A stretch of 64,000 bases of DNA from contig CM074769.1 of NCBI GenBank assembly GCA_037355855.1, positions 1,426,001 through 1,490,000 on the forward strand, read 5' to 3'. The translations under genes and the position numbers were made by a program. The stretch comes from Pseudo-nitzschia pungens. Lineage: Eukaryota > Bacillariophyta > Bacillariophyceae > Bacillariales > Bacillariaceae. Shown in pieces: positions 43,624 through 56,530 of the stretch. The notes beneath the pieces were generated by a model. The model was not told where the DNA came from. It was given only the letters and a program-made list of their open reading frames with translations, and ran no database searches. Position 1 is the stretch's first letter. Every line of letters begins with the position of its first letter.

Positions 43624-46600
43624 ATGGATTCTTCGCCATCCTTTGCGACAAGAATGCTGACGAACCAGCACATTCCTAACATCAATAGCCACAACAACAG
43701 ATCCTTGTCCCAACCCAATCCGAATCATCGTTCCGAAGCAAGTTCATCGGCCGGTGGTCCAACGGCAGCAGCAGCAGCAGCAACAATATCAAAAATCCAT
43801 GGCAAAGACAGCAGCTCCGGAATCCAGAACTTTGGGCTGTCTTCCGGGACGGACGCTGTTGGCAACAACCACAATCCCAGCAGGATATCCCACAGCGATC
43901 CTTTCTCCAACAGCGGGAGTGGCTACCAATCCCAATCGCAGCTGCAGCACGATGCTTCCGGACACTTACACGGACATGGACAACCCAGCACCAACCTGTT
44001 TCGAAGAAACAGCGGCGGCAGCAGCGGCGGCGGGAGTGGAAAGAGCCACCACCACCACCATCAGCACCTCAACAAGCATTCCACCAACGCCACGGACTCC
44101 AACCGACCCCGGCCCAAACCAAAACCCAAACCGAAGCAGTCCCCGACCAAACCAAAGAATCCCCTGCGCGTCCTGGGCATTGCCCTCATCGTCGACCACA
44201 AGGGCATCGGTGCGAGGATGCTGGCTCGGTATCCGACCTCCCAGTCCTCGGTCAAAAAGGTGGACGACGAGGACGAGCCGGATCCGGACGCCGATCCCAG
44301 CGGTCGGAATTCTCGTTCCGGACGGCCGGTGGGTGGCAGCAATGACGAAAACGACGACACGGACCAGGACGACGACGACGACGACGACGACGAGGGACTC
44401 GGGGACGATCGCAAGAGGTCCTCCAAGCACGACGACGATCTCTTCTTCACCCTCACGGCCCGACAGATGGCGAAACTGTTCCGGACGAAGCAGTCGCTCT
44501 GCAACCAGCCCATGACGCTCCGGGTCAACAAGACGGTCTTTTGTTGCCACGCGATATTGTTAGACGAGCAACACGAGACCGGAGGAGGTGGAAGCAAGCC
44601 CGACAATGACGAAAAAGATAGGGATGGTGAAGCCATGGACAATGAACTGCGGCTCTTCAGCGTGGTGGTTGCCCTGTCGGCGTCCAAGCACCAGCAAACG
44701 GCCCTCCCCTTCTCCAGTTTCTGGGACACCGGCTCCGGGGAAGACCTGGTGGATCTGGAACGCTTCGTGAAGCACGGAATCCTGGCCCCCGGGTCAAAGC
44801 CGATATCTGCAAAGGACGCCAAAACCCACAAAGACGAGGACAAGGATAAGAACAAAGACCAGGAAGCCGACATGCGCTGGAAAATCCAAAAGAAGAGGGA
44901 ACAGACGGCGGCCCGGGTTTCCTCCACTTTTCTGGCCATACGGAGGGTCCACATTTCCCTGGTGCGGTTTTGCCGGGCCCTGCAGCGGGAGGAGCACCGC
45001 TGTGGGTACATGACGCTACAATCCTCCGCCCTCTTTCGGACCCGAACCGAGCGCCAGAAGCAATGGGAGGAGGCGCAATCGTCGGTTGCGTCCAAGGCCA
45101 ATGCCTCGGCGGCCTCCGCGAGCGGGGGAAGCGCGGGGGACCGCAGTCCGTTTCCGCGCGCACAGTCCCACTCGCGCACCAACTCGTTCCTGAGCGTCCA
45201 CACGGTGCTCGGTGGCGGCGGTGGTGGTGGCAGCGACGCTCGAAATCCCCGCCCGGTCCGGGGCACGGTGGAGAGGGAACAAGAAAAGGAGCAGGAGATC
45301 CTCGAATTGATGCTGGCCTGCAACCCGCAGGACCATCATCATCACCACCACCGCGAGACACAACACCAACAGTCGTGGTACGATTCGGAACACGGATCGC
45401 AACGATCGCAGCAGAGGCAGCACGGAAACCTGGTGCGCGATCTGGTCGCTGTCTTTCATTCCCTATCCCGCAACGACCAGGAATACCCCCCGACACCGAG
45501 CTCGTTGCTCTGCGAGCGGGATGCTGTCGTGTACGTGAACAATCATTTTGCCATCCCCATCGATGCCGCCGGACTGAACGGAAGCCTACACTCCCCGACG
45601 TTGTTTTCGTCCCCCGGTCTTGCTCCCTCGCACCACAAACGGGGCGTGCTGCACCAACTCTTCGAGGGAGGACCCAACGTTCTGCCCTATTACACGCTCC
45701 TTTTTCCCCACGCCTCCCCGTCGGAAATGCTGCAGACTTTTCACGCTTCGGGATCGGCGCCTCCCCAGCAGCTGGAGCACCTGCTGATCACGGTCAATCC
45801 CCAGAAACCCCTGACGCAAATCGCAATCGACGCGAACCTTCCCATGCACACAACGATGCAGATCGCCTCCTTTTTGGTGGGCCACGGGGCTTGCATCACC
45901 TCTCCCGTGGTCACCTCGAGGTCGCGACTAACTTGTCTCGGAAGTGACAGCATGCACCTGATCCGGGAACTGGCGCTGGAGTTTTCCCAAGCCTTTCCCG
46001 GGGTCAATCTGTTCGGGGTGGTGAGCTACCTGACGACGTCCTCCCGACACCTTGGGGACGCCATGGCGGTACTCATCGATACCGACAACGACGAGGCCGC
46101 CTGGTTGCGGGAGGCGCTCCTGGCGTCTCCCAAGTACCGGCTGTACAATCGCAATCGCGGACAGAGGGGCACCGACGGAGACAGCGCTGCCGCCAACGAA
46201 ACGGGAGCCGCGATCCAAGAAAGCATCAGGAACGGAACCGTGAACTTGTTCCGGGAGGAAAAGGAAACGTACTCGCCGACGCTGCGACCCAAGAACTCCG
46301 CAACCCCCGATCCGATCTATGCCCCGCTGCCACCCATGTCGGTCCACGAGTGGCTCAAGGATCTCGAAGACTTGCTCTATGCCATTGCGGTTTGGCTCCT
46401 GTCCCGGGGAGTCCTGGTGCAGCTCCAGGAATATATGGTGGCGGTCGACGTTCCGGGACCAACACCGCCGCCCTCGCGCGTCGTGGACGGAGACGAGTCC
46501 AGCTCCTCGCTGGTCCTGCCACTCTCCGGGAGCGAGCTTTCCCGGCACCGCAGCGGTTCGGCCATCAGCAGCGGCGGCGGTAGCACCTCCAAACAATGCG

Positions 46601-46995
46601 ACGTGGACGAGGACCTGTTCCGGGAATTGATGGACATGGACTATCTCAACGGCGACGTTTCCATCATGGCTCTATCGTGGCGATTGGCGATCGATGCCCG
46701 AAAACTCCGACACTTCGGATTGCGACACAAGCGCGTGCGGGTGATATCGCGGGTTCCTTCCTCGGGAGACGATTGGGAACCGGCCGCAACGACTGCAACT
46801 GCAACTGCTACGACCACGGCTACGACCACGACTACGACCACGACTACGAACACGACTACGAACACCACTACGAACACCACTACGACGGCTACGACGGATA
46901 CCGCTACAGCGACCACAGCGGCAGCGGCAACGCCCCCGGAGTTTCCATCTACGGCCGCGGATGCGCCGGATCCCGTTGCTCAACCTTCGTGTTAG
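43624..46995 (+). CDS. NPRL3: NPR3/NPRL3-like subunit of the GATOR1 complex
   Basis: 1123 residues from Met 43624 (CTACCATGG context); the frame is open 13 codons further. A Ser/Asn/His-rich N-terminus leads to the longin-like strand PLRVLGIALIVDHKGIGARM (about 178) followed by MLARYP. Next come LFFTLTARQMAKLFR and the strand MTLRVNKTVFCCHAILL, then LRLFSVVVALS. The conserved NPR3 block CERDAVVYVNNHFAIPIDAA is at about 627. LPYYTLLFPHASP and PQKPLTQIAIDANLPMHTTM with FLVGHGACITSP form the winged-helix region (about 685-770), and LIRELALEFSQAFPG and FRELMDMDYLNGDVS follow. GATOR1 restrains TORC1 when amino acids are short. Acidic, Glu/Lys and poly-Gly insertions make it larger than animal NPRL3 (about 570). 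It ends in a Thr-rich repeat (ACGACTACGACC units, about 1058-1100). Confidence 0.85.
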   Translation: MDSSPSFATRMLTNQHIPNINSHNNRSLSQPNPNHRSEASSSAGGPTAAAAAATISKIHGKDSSSGIQNFGLSSGTDAVGNNHNPSRISHSDPFSNSGSGYQSQSQLQHDASGHLHGHGQPSTNLFRRNSGGSSGGGSGKSHHHHHQHLNKHSTNATDSNRPRPKPKPKPKQSPTKPKNPLRVLGIALIVDHKGIGARMLARYPTSQSSVKKVDDEDEPDPDADPSGRNSRSGRPVGGSNDENDDTDQDDDDDDDDEGLGDDRKRSSKHDDDLFFTLTARQMAKLFRTKQSLCNQPMTLRVNKTVFCCHAILLDEQHETGGGGSKPDNDEKDRDGEAMDNELRLFSVVVALSASKHQQTALPFSSFWDTGSGEDLVDLERFVKHGILAPGSKPISAKDAKTHKDEDKDKNKDQEADMRWKIQKKREQTAARVSSTFLAIRRVHISLVRFCRALQREEHRCGYMTLQSSALFRTRTERQKQWEEAQSSVASKANASAASASGGSAGDRSPFPRAQSHSRTNSFLSVHTVLGGGGGGGSDARNPRPVRGTVEREQEKEQEILELMLACNPQDHHHHHHRETQHQQSWYDSEHGSQRSQQRQHGNLVRDLVAVFHSLSRNDQEYPPTPSSLLCERDAVVYVNNHFAIPIDAAGLNGSLHSPTLFSSPGLAPSHHKRGVLHQLFEGGPNVLPYYTLLFPHASPSEMLQTFHASGSAPPQQLEHLLITVNPQKPLTQIAIDANLPMHTTMQIASFLVGHGACITSPVVTSRSRLTCLGSDSMHLIRELALEFSQAFPGVNLFGVVSYLTTSSRHLGDAMAVLIDTDNDEAAWLREALLASPKYRLYNRNRGQRGTDGDSAAANETGAAIQESIRNGTVNLFREEKETYSPTLRPKNSATPDPIYAPLPPMSVHEWLKDLEDLLYAIAVWLLSRGVLVQLQEYMVAVDVPGPTPPPSRVVDGDESSSSLVLPLSGSELSRHRSGSAISSGGGSTSKQCDVDEDLFRELMDMDYLNGDVSIMALSWRLAIDARKLRHFGLRHKRVRVISRVPSSGDDWEPAATTATATATTTATTTTTTTTTNTTTNTTTNTTTTATTDTATATTAAAATPPEFPSTAADAPDPVAQPSC

Positions 46996-47591
46996 AAATT
47001 CTTTCAACGCGGCAACTGGCAAATAAGGGTTCGTGGATTTCGATGGAAAGTCTATGATGCATTGTATTGCATCACATTACATTTCGATGCATTTCACGGC
47101 ATTTGATGCAAACAGAATCAAGGCGTCTTTGTCATTCAGGTCACACATGCGAAACACAGTGCGTCTCACAGCACTACTTTTCTAGCACGATATAAAGTAC
47201 GAGTGATGCCCACAAAAGTTCTTTACATCAGTCGACTTGGAAGAGATAGCAGCAAAGTAGCGATAGAGTTGAACGAAAACAATGTCGGAGCCCACATGAG
47301 TCGTGGACCCACTCACGATGGCGTTGAAGCAAACAAAACGGCTCTACTATACTTTCTGCCTTCTAGACAAAGTTGGAAGTTCTGGTCGAAGGAAAAGTAG
47401 CTAAGGATTCCTAGCAGATTGCAGAGGTGGTCGATCTCTGCTGTTCAGATAGTTTAAACCGAGAGATAGATACCGTAATACTGTCGGGTTGGATGATTCC
47501 TACACTGTCACGAGCACGGTTCCCTTCCCGAGTTCCTGGAAATCGATTGAGTCGAATCGAAACTGGTAAGTATTGGTGTTTCATTGAAGTA

Positions 47592-47870
47592 TGTATAGGT
47601 AACAATGGGGAGAACTATGAAACTGTGTAATAACAGGCATGCGCATACTCGGCAATCTTTGGAGAAAAGGTCAAGTCAGTGAGATGGAGACTTGTTGAAT
47701 CAGTATAAACCGAAAAGTAAAATGATTCAGAGTCACACTTTTTTGAGTTTAATTGAAGCATTAATCTATTGTGGTAGCAATGGGGAAAACTATGAATCGG
47801 TGTAACAAAAGGCATGCACGCTGTACCCGATACTTTCACGAGAAAAATGATTTCAGTCAGCAGATGGCTG
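47592..47870 (+). repeat. Two diverged copies of a segment of about 100 bp
   Basis: The segment from 47592 (AACAATGGGGAGAACTATGA, then GTGTAATAACAGGCATGC) recurs from 47776 (AGCAATGGGGAAAACTATGA, then GTGTAACAAAAGGCATGC). Matching continues weakly to GTCAGTGAGATGG / GTCAGCAGATGG. The copies are about 184 bases apart in the same orientation. Confidence 0.7.
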
Positions 47871-48132
47871 CTGGACAATGGGCTACTCAAACAAAGAAAC
47901 CAAACACCGACCGCCAGCAGTTCAATGAACAAATGAGACTGACCCGGTTGTTCGAAGAGACTAGTACATGTTGAAATCAATTTATATTTGTATGGAAATG
48001 ATCGAGTGAATAGCGAAGAGCGATATTAGCGGATAGGAAATAATGAGCAAACTAGAAGTGAACACTTCTAGCATCAACATGTGAGTAGTACACGTAATTG
48101 TAATTACCGGTACCAAGAAGTAGTATTGTGAC

Positions 48133-48169
48133 AACGAAGCTCACTTATTTGAAAATAGTGAGCTTCGTT
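48133..48169. repeat. Perfect inverted repeat (hairpin)
   Basis: AACGAAGCTCACT (48133-48145) is followed after 11 bases by its exact reverse complement AGTGAGCTTCGTT (48157-48169). The match continues imperfectly into the TATTT/AAATA loop ends. No gene adjoins it closely. Confidence 0.85.
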
Positions 48170-48672
48170 CTAATTTCGATTTTCAAAAAAATAGTTACAG
48201 TATCGGAAGGTACGGAGGTGTACTGTGATCACGAATAACGCAAATACGGAAAAATTAACGTATAACGTATTTTGTCGAGGACCAATAGAAACGTGTACGG
48301 TTACACGTAAGAATCAATAATAGCCCTTTACATCTTGTGCAGGACTGCGCGCTCGGCTTGCGACAACGGCTCGAGCCTAACAGGAAATCTAACACTCACT
48401 TTTTATGGGTGCGTGCCTGATGCCTAGCCACAGACCTGTCAGAAGTCAGTGAAATACGAACCACATGCCTGCACGGAACGTCGTCTCACCAACCTACTTA
48501 TGTATAGACAATTGATGATCCGAACCACAACGACCGTGAGTTCCAAGACTGTCATTGCAACGAATTGAAAAGGCCCTGTCTCCGTTACACGTAGTAGCCG
48601 AAGAGTAATTGTAACGATTGATTACAACTTCTCGTATGATTCTTAAAGATACCTTCTTGTGGCGCATGAAGC

Positions 48673-51060
48673 TTGATCGATAAAATGGCTTGGTATAGAC
48701 TTAGGTCGAGGTCCATCCTCAAAATTCTGCAGACGGCCATTTTGTTTTCGATCCTGTCGACCGTGTTGCTTCATCAGTCCAGCATATCGAGAAGAACCGA
48801 ACAGGAACTCGAGATCGAAGACTGGAAGATCGAAAGCGGCCGGCGAATGACCGGAACGCCGGGACTTCGGAATGGAGAACCATCGCCACCGGCGCCGGTG
48901 GAAGCGAAAATCGAAAACAAGCAGCATATCCTGCCGTCTCGTCGTCTCGACGAAACGGAATCTCCCACGAGCCAGCTCGAATCCGTGGGACGGCACCCGA
49001 AACCCGCAGGCCCAACGGGCACCGCGGATGCGACACAGAAAAAAGCGGTTGCAAACGAACAGGAAGAATCCGAAACCACTCCGTTATTCTTTCTCAAACA
49101 CCCTGACGAAAGGGAAGAACACGATCGTGTTCGCCCTATTCTAGCGACGGAAAATGATGCTGATCCGTCCGAGGAAGAGTCAGAGAAGGACAGTCCCGAA
49201 CTCATCATTGTAAAAGGAGAGTCTGGGGAAATTGTTGTTGCGGAAAAGCAAGAAACGACACCATATGCAATTATTGGTGATCCCGAAGACGAGAGCGAAT
49301 CAAACGAAAACGAAAACGAACGAGATATAGCAGGTGATTTCGAAAGAGATGCGGCAGTGACTGATACGAAGGACTACGTGAGTCAGGTGGAAAGTCTATC
49401 GGATCACGTGGATATCACAGAGGGGAACGAACCAAAAATTTTGTGGGGGATTGCAAGCGCTTTCGGGATGGATATGGAAACGCGCAGGCGAAGATTAATC
49501 AGAGCATCGTATCTATCCTTCTACAAAGACAATCAACATTTTGTGGACGATCGAAACCCAATATGCTCACTCATAGACGTATTGGAAAAGAAAGTAGACT
49601 TTGACGCGTGTCAATTGGTGTACACCTTCGTCATGGGTGGAAATCCAAATGGGGAGGGAGAGTTGATGCTTGGACCTGGGTCATCATCCTCCGACTACTT
49701 GGCTGACAGGACTGCAATCCCGGATGCAGAGCGCGACGCTACGTACCTCAATATAAGGGAAAACCAATTCGACGGAAAAATGCAGACATGGTTTTCATAT
49801 GCATCGAGTCTTATCAATGAAGGGTTGAACTTTGATTATGTTGTCAAGGCGGACAGTGACTCATTGCTTTATCCGTCGTTGTTCTTCAAGAACATAAACG
49901 TTAAACTCCCACAAAATCCTGTTCGAGTGTATTCGGGAGTATCTGTCTCGCGGCGTCATTGCGGATTCAGAAGCGACGAGCACTGCTCAAAAATGATAAA
50001 AAAATACTACATGGGAGGCTCTGCCGAGTTTCTTTCTGCCGATCTCGCTCATTACGTTGCCTCACTCTCGCACGACCGAAGGCGGGAACTCGAAATCACC
50101 GAACACGAAGACATCACGATGGGGAATTTCGTTCTGAGTCATCCAGAACATGTCACGCCGATTGAGCTAGGTGTTCCATCAAAACTTATACGAAAGAAAC
50201 CAATCAAAATTCCCTGGCTTTGGACCCACGACAAAAAGACAAAGTCGCCCGGAAAATGGTTAACCCTTTGGCTACAATACGAGCAAAATGTCCGCCGTGA
50301 AAATCAATCTGGTCGCAACGTCATGATTCTACGAGCGTCGAAACAAGTCGGTCAGTTGCTTGATACGGTTACTAGGTCAACGTGTGCAAACGTCAGGAAG
50401 TCAATGGTGGAATACTGCTTTTACAATATTTTTCAAGGCAAACCAGAATTGTACATTTCCAAATTTGGCACAAATTCTTCCACCTTTGTGTCTTCCTCCG
50501 AGATTGAATGGAATCCGGAAATCAATGTTTTGGAATTCGAACAGCCGTGGAATGAAAAAATCCTGGTTGGTGTCCAGAATCCTATCAATGAACACATAAG
50601 CGAATGGCTAGATGGGCTTACCGGAACAAACACTGGCAGAGCTCTCAGAGTTTCTTCCAGGAATCGAAAAGCTCTGCTCAAGCTTAAGAGCTCACCCGAA
50701 AGCGAGATTTTCGTAATTCGAGCCGAGCACATATGGGACGATGTTCTTTCCGTAGAAAAAGCGCTGGGAAATCCGATTGCAAACGAAATCGAAGCGAGCC
50801 ACTGGCGTTCGATCTCGGACCCCGCGGTTCTGGTGAGAGCAAGAATGGCCGAGGGGAAACAAGTATCACCAGAAATGTGCTGTACACTGCGCGAAGAGAT
50901 GCGTGCGTATCGAGAGTTGCTTCTCCTCGGAGAAAACCTAAAGAGACCAGACAGTACACTGCAGGAGTCTGTGGATGGCACCTATTCAATGTGTGGGGTC
51001 CAGAATTTTGAACAGCTGGAAGAAAAATGCATGGATTTCATAGCAACAACGGATCAATAG
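48673..51060 (+). CDS. Golgi-type membrane glycosyltransferase (GT31-like) with a sulfotransferase-like C-terminal part
   Basis: 795 residues, single exon; Met1 or Met5 (MAWYRLRSR) may start it. A signal anchor (about 16-36) and an acidic stem of about 210 residues make it type II. The catalytic part (about 255-510) begins [20 protein letters not shown]. It has [11 protein letters not shown], the acceptor-side [18 protein letters not shown] with the metal-binding [22 protein letters not shown], and [11 protein letters not shown], which corresponds to the EDV..G element of GT31-type galactosyl/GlcNAc transferases. Residues about 545-790 differ and end [21 protein letters not shown], a pattern I associate with the C-terminus of diatom sulfotransferase-like proteins. 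The PAPS loop expected near its start is not clear ([18 protein letters not shown]). Sugar donor and acceptor are unknown. Confidence 0.8.
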   Translation: MIDKMAWYRLRSRSILKILQTAILFSILSTVLLHQSSISRRTEQELEIEDWKIESGRRMTGTPGLRNGEPSPPAPVEAKIENKQHILPSRRLDETESPTSQLESVGRHPKPAGPTGTADATQKKAVANEQEESETTPLFFLKHPDEREEHDRVRPILATENDADPSEEESEKDSPELIIVKGESGEIVVAEKQETTPYAIIGDPEDESESNENENERDIAGDFERDAAVTDTKDYVSQVESLSDHVDITEGNEPKILWGIASAFGMDMETRRRRLIRASYLSFYKDNQHFVDDRNPICSLIDVLEKKVDFDACQLVYTFVMGGNPNGEGELMLGPGSSSSDYLADRTAIPDAERDATYLNIRENQFDGKMQTWFSYASSLINEGLNFDYVVKADSDSLLYPSLFFKNINVKLPQNPVRVYSGVSVSRRHCGFRSDEHCSKMIKKYYMGGSAEFLSADLAHYVASLSHDRRRELEITEHEDITMGNFVLSHPEHVTPIELGVPSKLIRKKPIKIPWLWTHDKKTKSPGKWLTLWLQYEQNVRRENQSGRNVMILRASKQVGQLLDTVTRSTCANVRKSMVEYCFYNIFQGKPELYISKFGTNSSTFVSSSEIEWNPEINVLEFEQPWNEKILVGVQNPINEHISEWLDGLTGTNTGRALRVSSRNRKALLKLKSSPESEIFVIRAEHIWDDVLSVEKALGNPIANEIEASHWRSISDPAVLVRARMAEGKQVSPEMCCTLREEMRAYRELLLLGENLKRPDSTLQESVDGTYSMCGVQNFEQLEEKCMDFIATTDQ

Positions 51061-51716
51061 TAAATCCAAGACTTGATTCATTCACAAGCAACCGCTACGT
51101 TGACCCGATCGATGAGACACGGGTCGACGACATAAATAATGTATATTACTATAACAACTCGATTTTTCGTTCATACGACAGTCTCGCGCCATATACGGAT
51201 TCATTCGTGAGTGATTGGGATACTACGTGGTGTTGGAAAGAGGACAAATCGTTTTACTTCTCCGTTACCAATCAGCCAAGTTAAGTTTGGAAAACTCAGA
51301 GAGGTTTAAAACAATCGGAGCGAATGGTTCGTAAAGCCTGGCGCCTTGTCCAGTACCACCAAACAAGCACATACTAGTTGGAAACATGAAAAAATAAATG
51401 ATAACAATCCGTCTCCGTCTTTCTAGAGATCGATTTATTTGCTCTCCACAAGGATTGACAAATGCAGCACGTGCCCACCATTCCTGCACACACTCTCAAC
51501 AAAACCAAAACCAAAACCACAAACAGCAAATCTTCAACAGTATAGTAGTGCGGTAACAAAAACTGATCCTGACTTTGCGCACAAATCTATTGTTCGTGAA
51601 TAGCGAGCATCACCGCATAAATAGTATAATGCTACAAACAATAAATAATAGCAATACCGCTGCGTGTGCGGTTTCTTTCTTTCTTTTTTTTTTTTCGGTT
51701 CCGAGTTCGACGCGCT
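51061..51716. other. Intergenic DNA between convergent 3' ends
   Basis: No gene seen. It ends in a T-run (51682-51696), just past the stop codon of the minus-strand protease gene and so in its 3' flank. Confidence 0.5.
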
Positions 51717-53948
51717 CTAGGAACTCGCCGCCTCCGCCACCGCTCCCGTACCGGGCGGCGCTCTCGCCGCCACGCGGTCCTCGGGCACGGTGCAGACCTT
51801 GGAACTCAGCCGCTCCCGAACGTCCTGCCAATCGACCTTGCTGGTGTCGGTGCTGAGCACCGGCACGTACACCGGAGCCGGCATGTTTTTCCCGAGCGGC
51901 AACACGTCGGGAGTGATCCCCTTCCCCTGAATCTCGGACCCGTCCGGCGTGATGTACTTGGCCACCGTGACCACCAGTCCCGCGCCGTTTTTCAATCCGT
52001 AGACGGCCTGGATGAGGCCCTTTCCGAAGCTCTTTTCGCCCATGGTGACGGCCCGGCAGTTGTCGTGGAGCGACCCCGCGAGGACCTCCGAGGCGGAGGC
52101 GCTCATTCCGTCGATCCACACCACGAGCGGGGTGTCGGGATCGATGGAGAGGTCCTGGAGCTTGGGCGTTCGAAAGGGCAGCTCGACCTGGTTGCTGTCC
52201 ACCACGTAGGTCGCCACGCGGTCCCGCAAAAACAGGCTGGAGATTTCGATGGCCGACTGGAAGGCCCCGCCCGTGTTGCCCCGCAGATCCATCACGTAGG
52301 CGTTGGCCCCCTGCTTTTTGAGCTCCGACAGCGCCCGCTGCAGGGAGGAATTGACCAGGGTATTGAACTCGGACACGCGCACGTATCCCACCTCTGAACC
52401 CAAAAAAAAAGCATACCGGCATACCGACAAAAGCAGCGAGCAACGAAACAAACGCGACGCGACAACATGCCGCGGGGCACGTGCAGAAGAAAATCGGTGG
52501 TCGATTCCGGGGTAAAAAAGGTTGCGAAATCCCATCGTGTCCAGAAACGTCGGAGAACACACACACACACACACACACAAAAAAACAAACAAACGCACAA
52601 GAATTTGGCGCAAGGTTAGACACGAAATGGGAGACAAACCGAAATCGCACGCACGCACGCACGCACTCCGAAGAAGAAGAAGGACGAGTTCTCCTCGTGC
52701 GTGCGTGCAATGCGATGCGACAGGACGGGACAGGACAGTAAAGCGGGACAGCGCACGAAAGCAACGTAACGTACTCGTTCCGTCCGATCGGGTCTCGGAA
52801 ATCTTGTACTGCACCGGATCCTTGACTTCCATGGTTTGCCGTTCCATCGTCACCACGAACGTCTCGGACGACTGCGGGTTCCCGATCGAGTCGATCGTGC
52901 TGGGACCCTTGTCCCGGAGTATCGAGAAGGAGACCTGCTTGGCGTTGGGATTCTCTCCGATCTGGTCGATGATGTCGAAGGCGTTCCGGCCCCGGGTCGG
53001 GATCCCGTTGACGGCCGTGACAAAGTCTCCCATTTTCAGGCCGGCCCTGTCGGAGGCCGACCCGGCGATGGGCGGGGCGCCGACGATGATGTCCTTCTGG
53101 GCGTTGGGCATGAGGGTGACCCCGACCCCGATCAGGTCGAACTTTTGGATGGCGGCGTACTGGTCCTTGTCCAGTATCCGGGTGTACTTGTCCCCGAGGG
53201 ACTGGACCATTTCGTTCGCGATCTTCATGGACTTGCCCTCGTCGAACCGGATCTTTTCGAACTTGGATTCGACCCTTGCCCGGACGTCGTTCCAGTCCTG
53301 GGAGTTGAAGCTCCGATCGAGGTAGTATTTGTTGAGGAGGGTCCAGACCTCGTCGATGACGGAGGAGGAAAATTCTCCCCTCGTCGATTCCCTGGCTCGT
53401 TCCGCCAGTTCTTCCCGGGAGACTCCCTTGAGCAGCAAGCTCTCTTGCTGCGTTTGCTGCTGCTCCGGGGTCGTCGCGGAAACCGTCGTCGCGGAAGCAT
53501 CCGTCTCGGCAAAGGCGGGAGGCACGGGACCCACGACCGCCGTTCCCGACGAGAAGAAAATGAGGGACGCTGCCGCGAAGGCTGCCGCACGGTGAGACAT
53601 TTGATCCACAAAGGATTTGAATACACCATTGTTATCACCACCACCATCATTGCTATTGTTGTTGTTGTTGTCGCTTCCAAAACCGAGATTCAATCCCATT
53701 CTGTTGCTGTTGCAGTTGTTGTTCTTCGTTCCACCACAACCACCGCGGTGCGATTCTTCCCTCCCGTTGCCGATGCATCGGGAATCGATGGTCGCCCTCG
53801 TCCTCGTCTCGACGAACGAACCGCGACGGAGGGGTTGAAACGACACGCAAACCTCCGGGAGGACAATTCCAACCACCGCCAGCATCAACGCCAATCCGAC
53901 GACCGTTGGCCGTTTTGTCGCCGAGATCACCGGATGGGATCTCGTCAT
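51717..53948 (-). CDS. ctpA: Thylakoid-lumen carboxy-terminal processing protease (CtpA)
   Basis: Two exons, 53948-52775 and 52393-51717, give 616 residues. The intron (donor GTACGT, acceptor TTCAG) is 381 bases, a multiple of three with no in-frame stop. The N-terminus has a signal peptide ending VCVSFQPL (plastid motif). A second hydrophobic signal ends VPPAFAETD, pointing to the lumen by a Sec-type route since no twin Arg is seen. VIDEVWTLLNKYYLDRSFN opens the mature protein. The PDZ domain follows (LIGVGVTLM, RAGLKMGDFVTAVNG), then KVGYVRVSEFN and LRGNTGGAF. The catalytic Ser lies in GMSASASEVLAG and the Lys in MGEKSFGKG. CtpA trims the C-terminus of the D1 precursor so that the PSII manganese cluster can form. 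Length and order are normal for the family. Confidence 0.92.
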   Translation of the reverse strand: MTRSHPVISATKRPTVVGLALMLAVVGIVLPEVCVSFQPLRRGSFVETRTRATIDSRCIGNGREESHRGGCGGTKNNNCNSNRMGLNLGFGSDNNNNNSNDGGGDNNGVFKSFVDQMSHRAAAFAAASLIFFSSGTAVVGPVPPAFAETDASATTVSATTPEQQQTQQESLLLKGVSREELAERARESTRGEFSSSVIDEVWTLLNKYYLDRSFNSQDWNDVRARVESKFEKIRFDEGKSMKIANEMVQSLGDKYTRILDKDQYAAIQKFDLIGVGVTLMPNAQKDIIVGAPPIAGSASDRAGLKMGDFVTAVNGIPTRGRNAFDIIDQIGENPNAKQVSFSILRDKGPSTIDSIGNPQSSETFVVTMERQTMEVKDPVQYKISETRSDGTSTLRCFRALSRFTVLSRPVASHCTHARGELVLLLLRSACVRACDFGLSPISCLTLRQILVRLFVFLCVCVCVCSPTFLDTMGFRNLFYPGIDHRFSSARAPRHVVASRLFRCSLLLSVCRYAFFLGSEVGYVRVSEFNTLVNSSLQRALSELKKQGANAYVMDLRGNTGGAFQSAIEISSLFLRDRVATYVVDSNQVELPFRTPKLQDLSIDPDTPLVVWIDGMSASASEVLAGSLHDNCRAVTMGEKSFGKGLIQAVYGLKNGAGLVVTVAKYITPDGSEIQGKGITPDVLPLGKNMPAPVYVPVLSTDTSKVDWQDVRERLSSKVCTVPEDRVAARAPPGTGAVAEAASS

Positions 53949-54764
53949 CGTTTCTATCTACGGTGCGTTTGTGTTTGTATTTGTGTTTGTGTTGTTGTTG
54001 CGTGTTGTTGTTGTTGTTGCGTGTTGTTGTTCTTGCGTGTTTGATTCCCATTCCTTGCAATGAGATATGCTGCAGTTCCTCTTCCTCTACCGTAATTACC
54101 GGGTAATTAACTAACTTACTTGTAGTTGCAGGTCCGATAGTCCTCCTTGGTTGTTCGTTCCCTCCACGACAGCCATGCTATCGAGTAAGGTATCGAGATG
54201 TTGAGGTCGATCTCCAAGTGTGGATCATTTATTTTTGAAGTTTTCGGAACACCATTCCGTCCTCCACGTGTGTGACGCCTATACGTGACTAAACGAAAAC
54301 TCGTGACTCAAAGAAGACCGCAGAGCCGCACATGAAGGAATGAAGGAACTCATCTCAATCATCAAATCAATCTCAATCAATCAAAATAATCGGGAGAACG
54401 GAAAATCTGAAATTTCGTGTCGTTCTCGGTTCTACCGGTATTAATTAAGATTACCACGAACGACAGAGATCGTATTGGTGCAAAAAGTTTCGGAGGAGAA
54501 GCCCAGCTTCCTCGTACTTGTCGTACGTACTTTCCATCAAGGAAAGCGGGTAACCTCACGAACTACGACGATATGGAAGAATAGTAACTTACTACTACTA
54601 CTACGAATTGCGAAAAATCCTCTTGCATCCGACAAGCGTCGAACGTCGAGCCGAGCCCTTATCCTCCGATTCACTATTGCGTTTGCCATCGAGCAACTCC
54701 AGCGACACCTCTATTCTATTCCATTCCATTCCATTCTATTCCACAGCACTCCAAACACCTTACC
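53949..54764. other. Upstream region between the divergent ctpA and leuB genes
   Basis: 816 bases carrying both promoters. It contains GTAATTACCGGGTAATTA near 54093. The leuB leader has the pentamer repeat CCATTCCATTC/TATTCCA (about 54712-54740). No gene seen. Confidence 0.5.

Positions 54765-56530
<1,766 letters not shown>

Larger units (their letters stand above)
46996..48672. other. Intergenic DNA, no gene seen
   Basis: Short frames only (up to 121 codons on minus at 47615-47980). Contains a duplicated segment and a perfect hairpin, listed separately. GTAATTACCGGTACC lies near 48100. Confidence 0.5.

Noticed and set aside
44061..45323. 420-codon minus-strand frame over NPRL3
   Set aside because: Shadow of the conserved plus-strand protein.
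52527..52741. Frame with a His-Thr run in ctpA
   Set aside because: It is the CA microsatellite of the ctpA intron read on the other strand.
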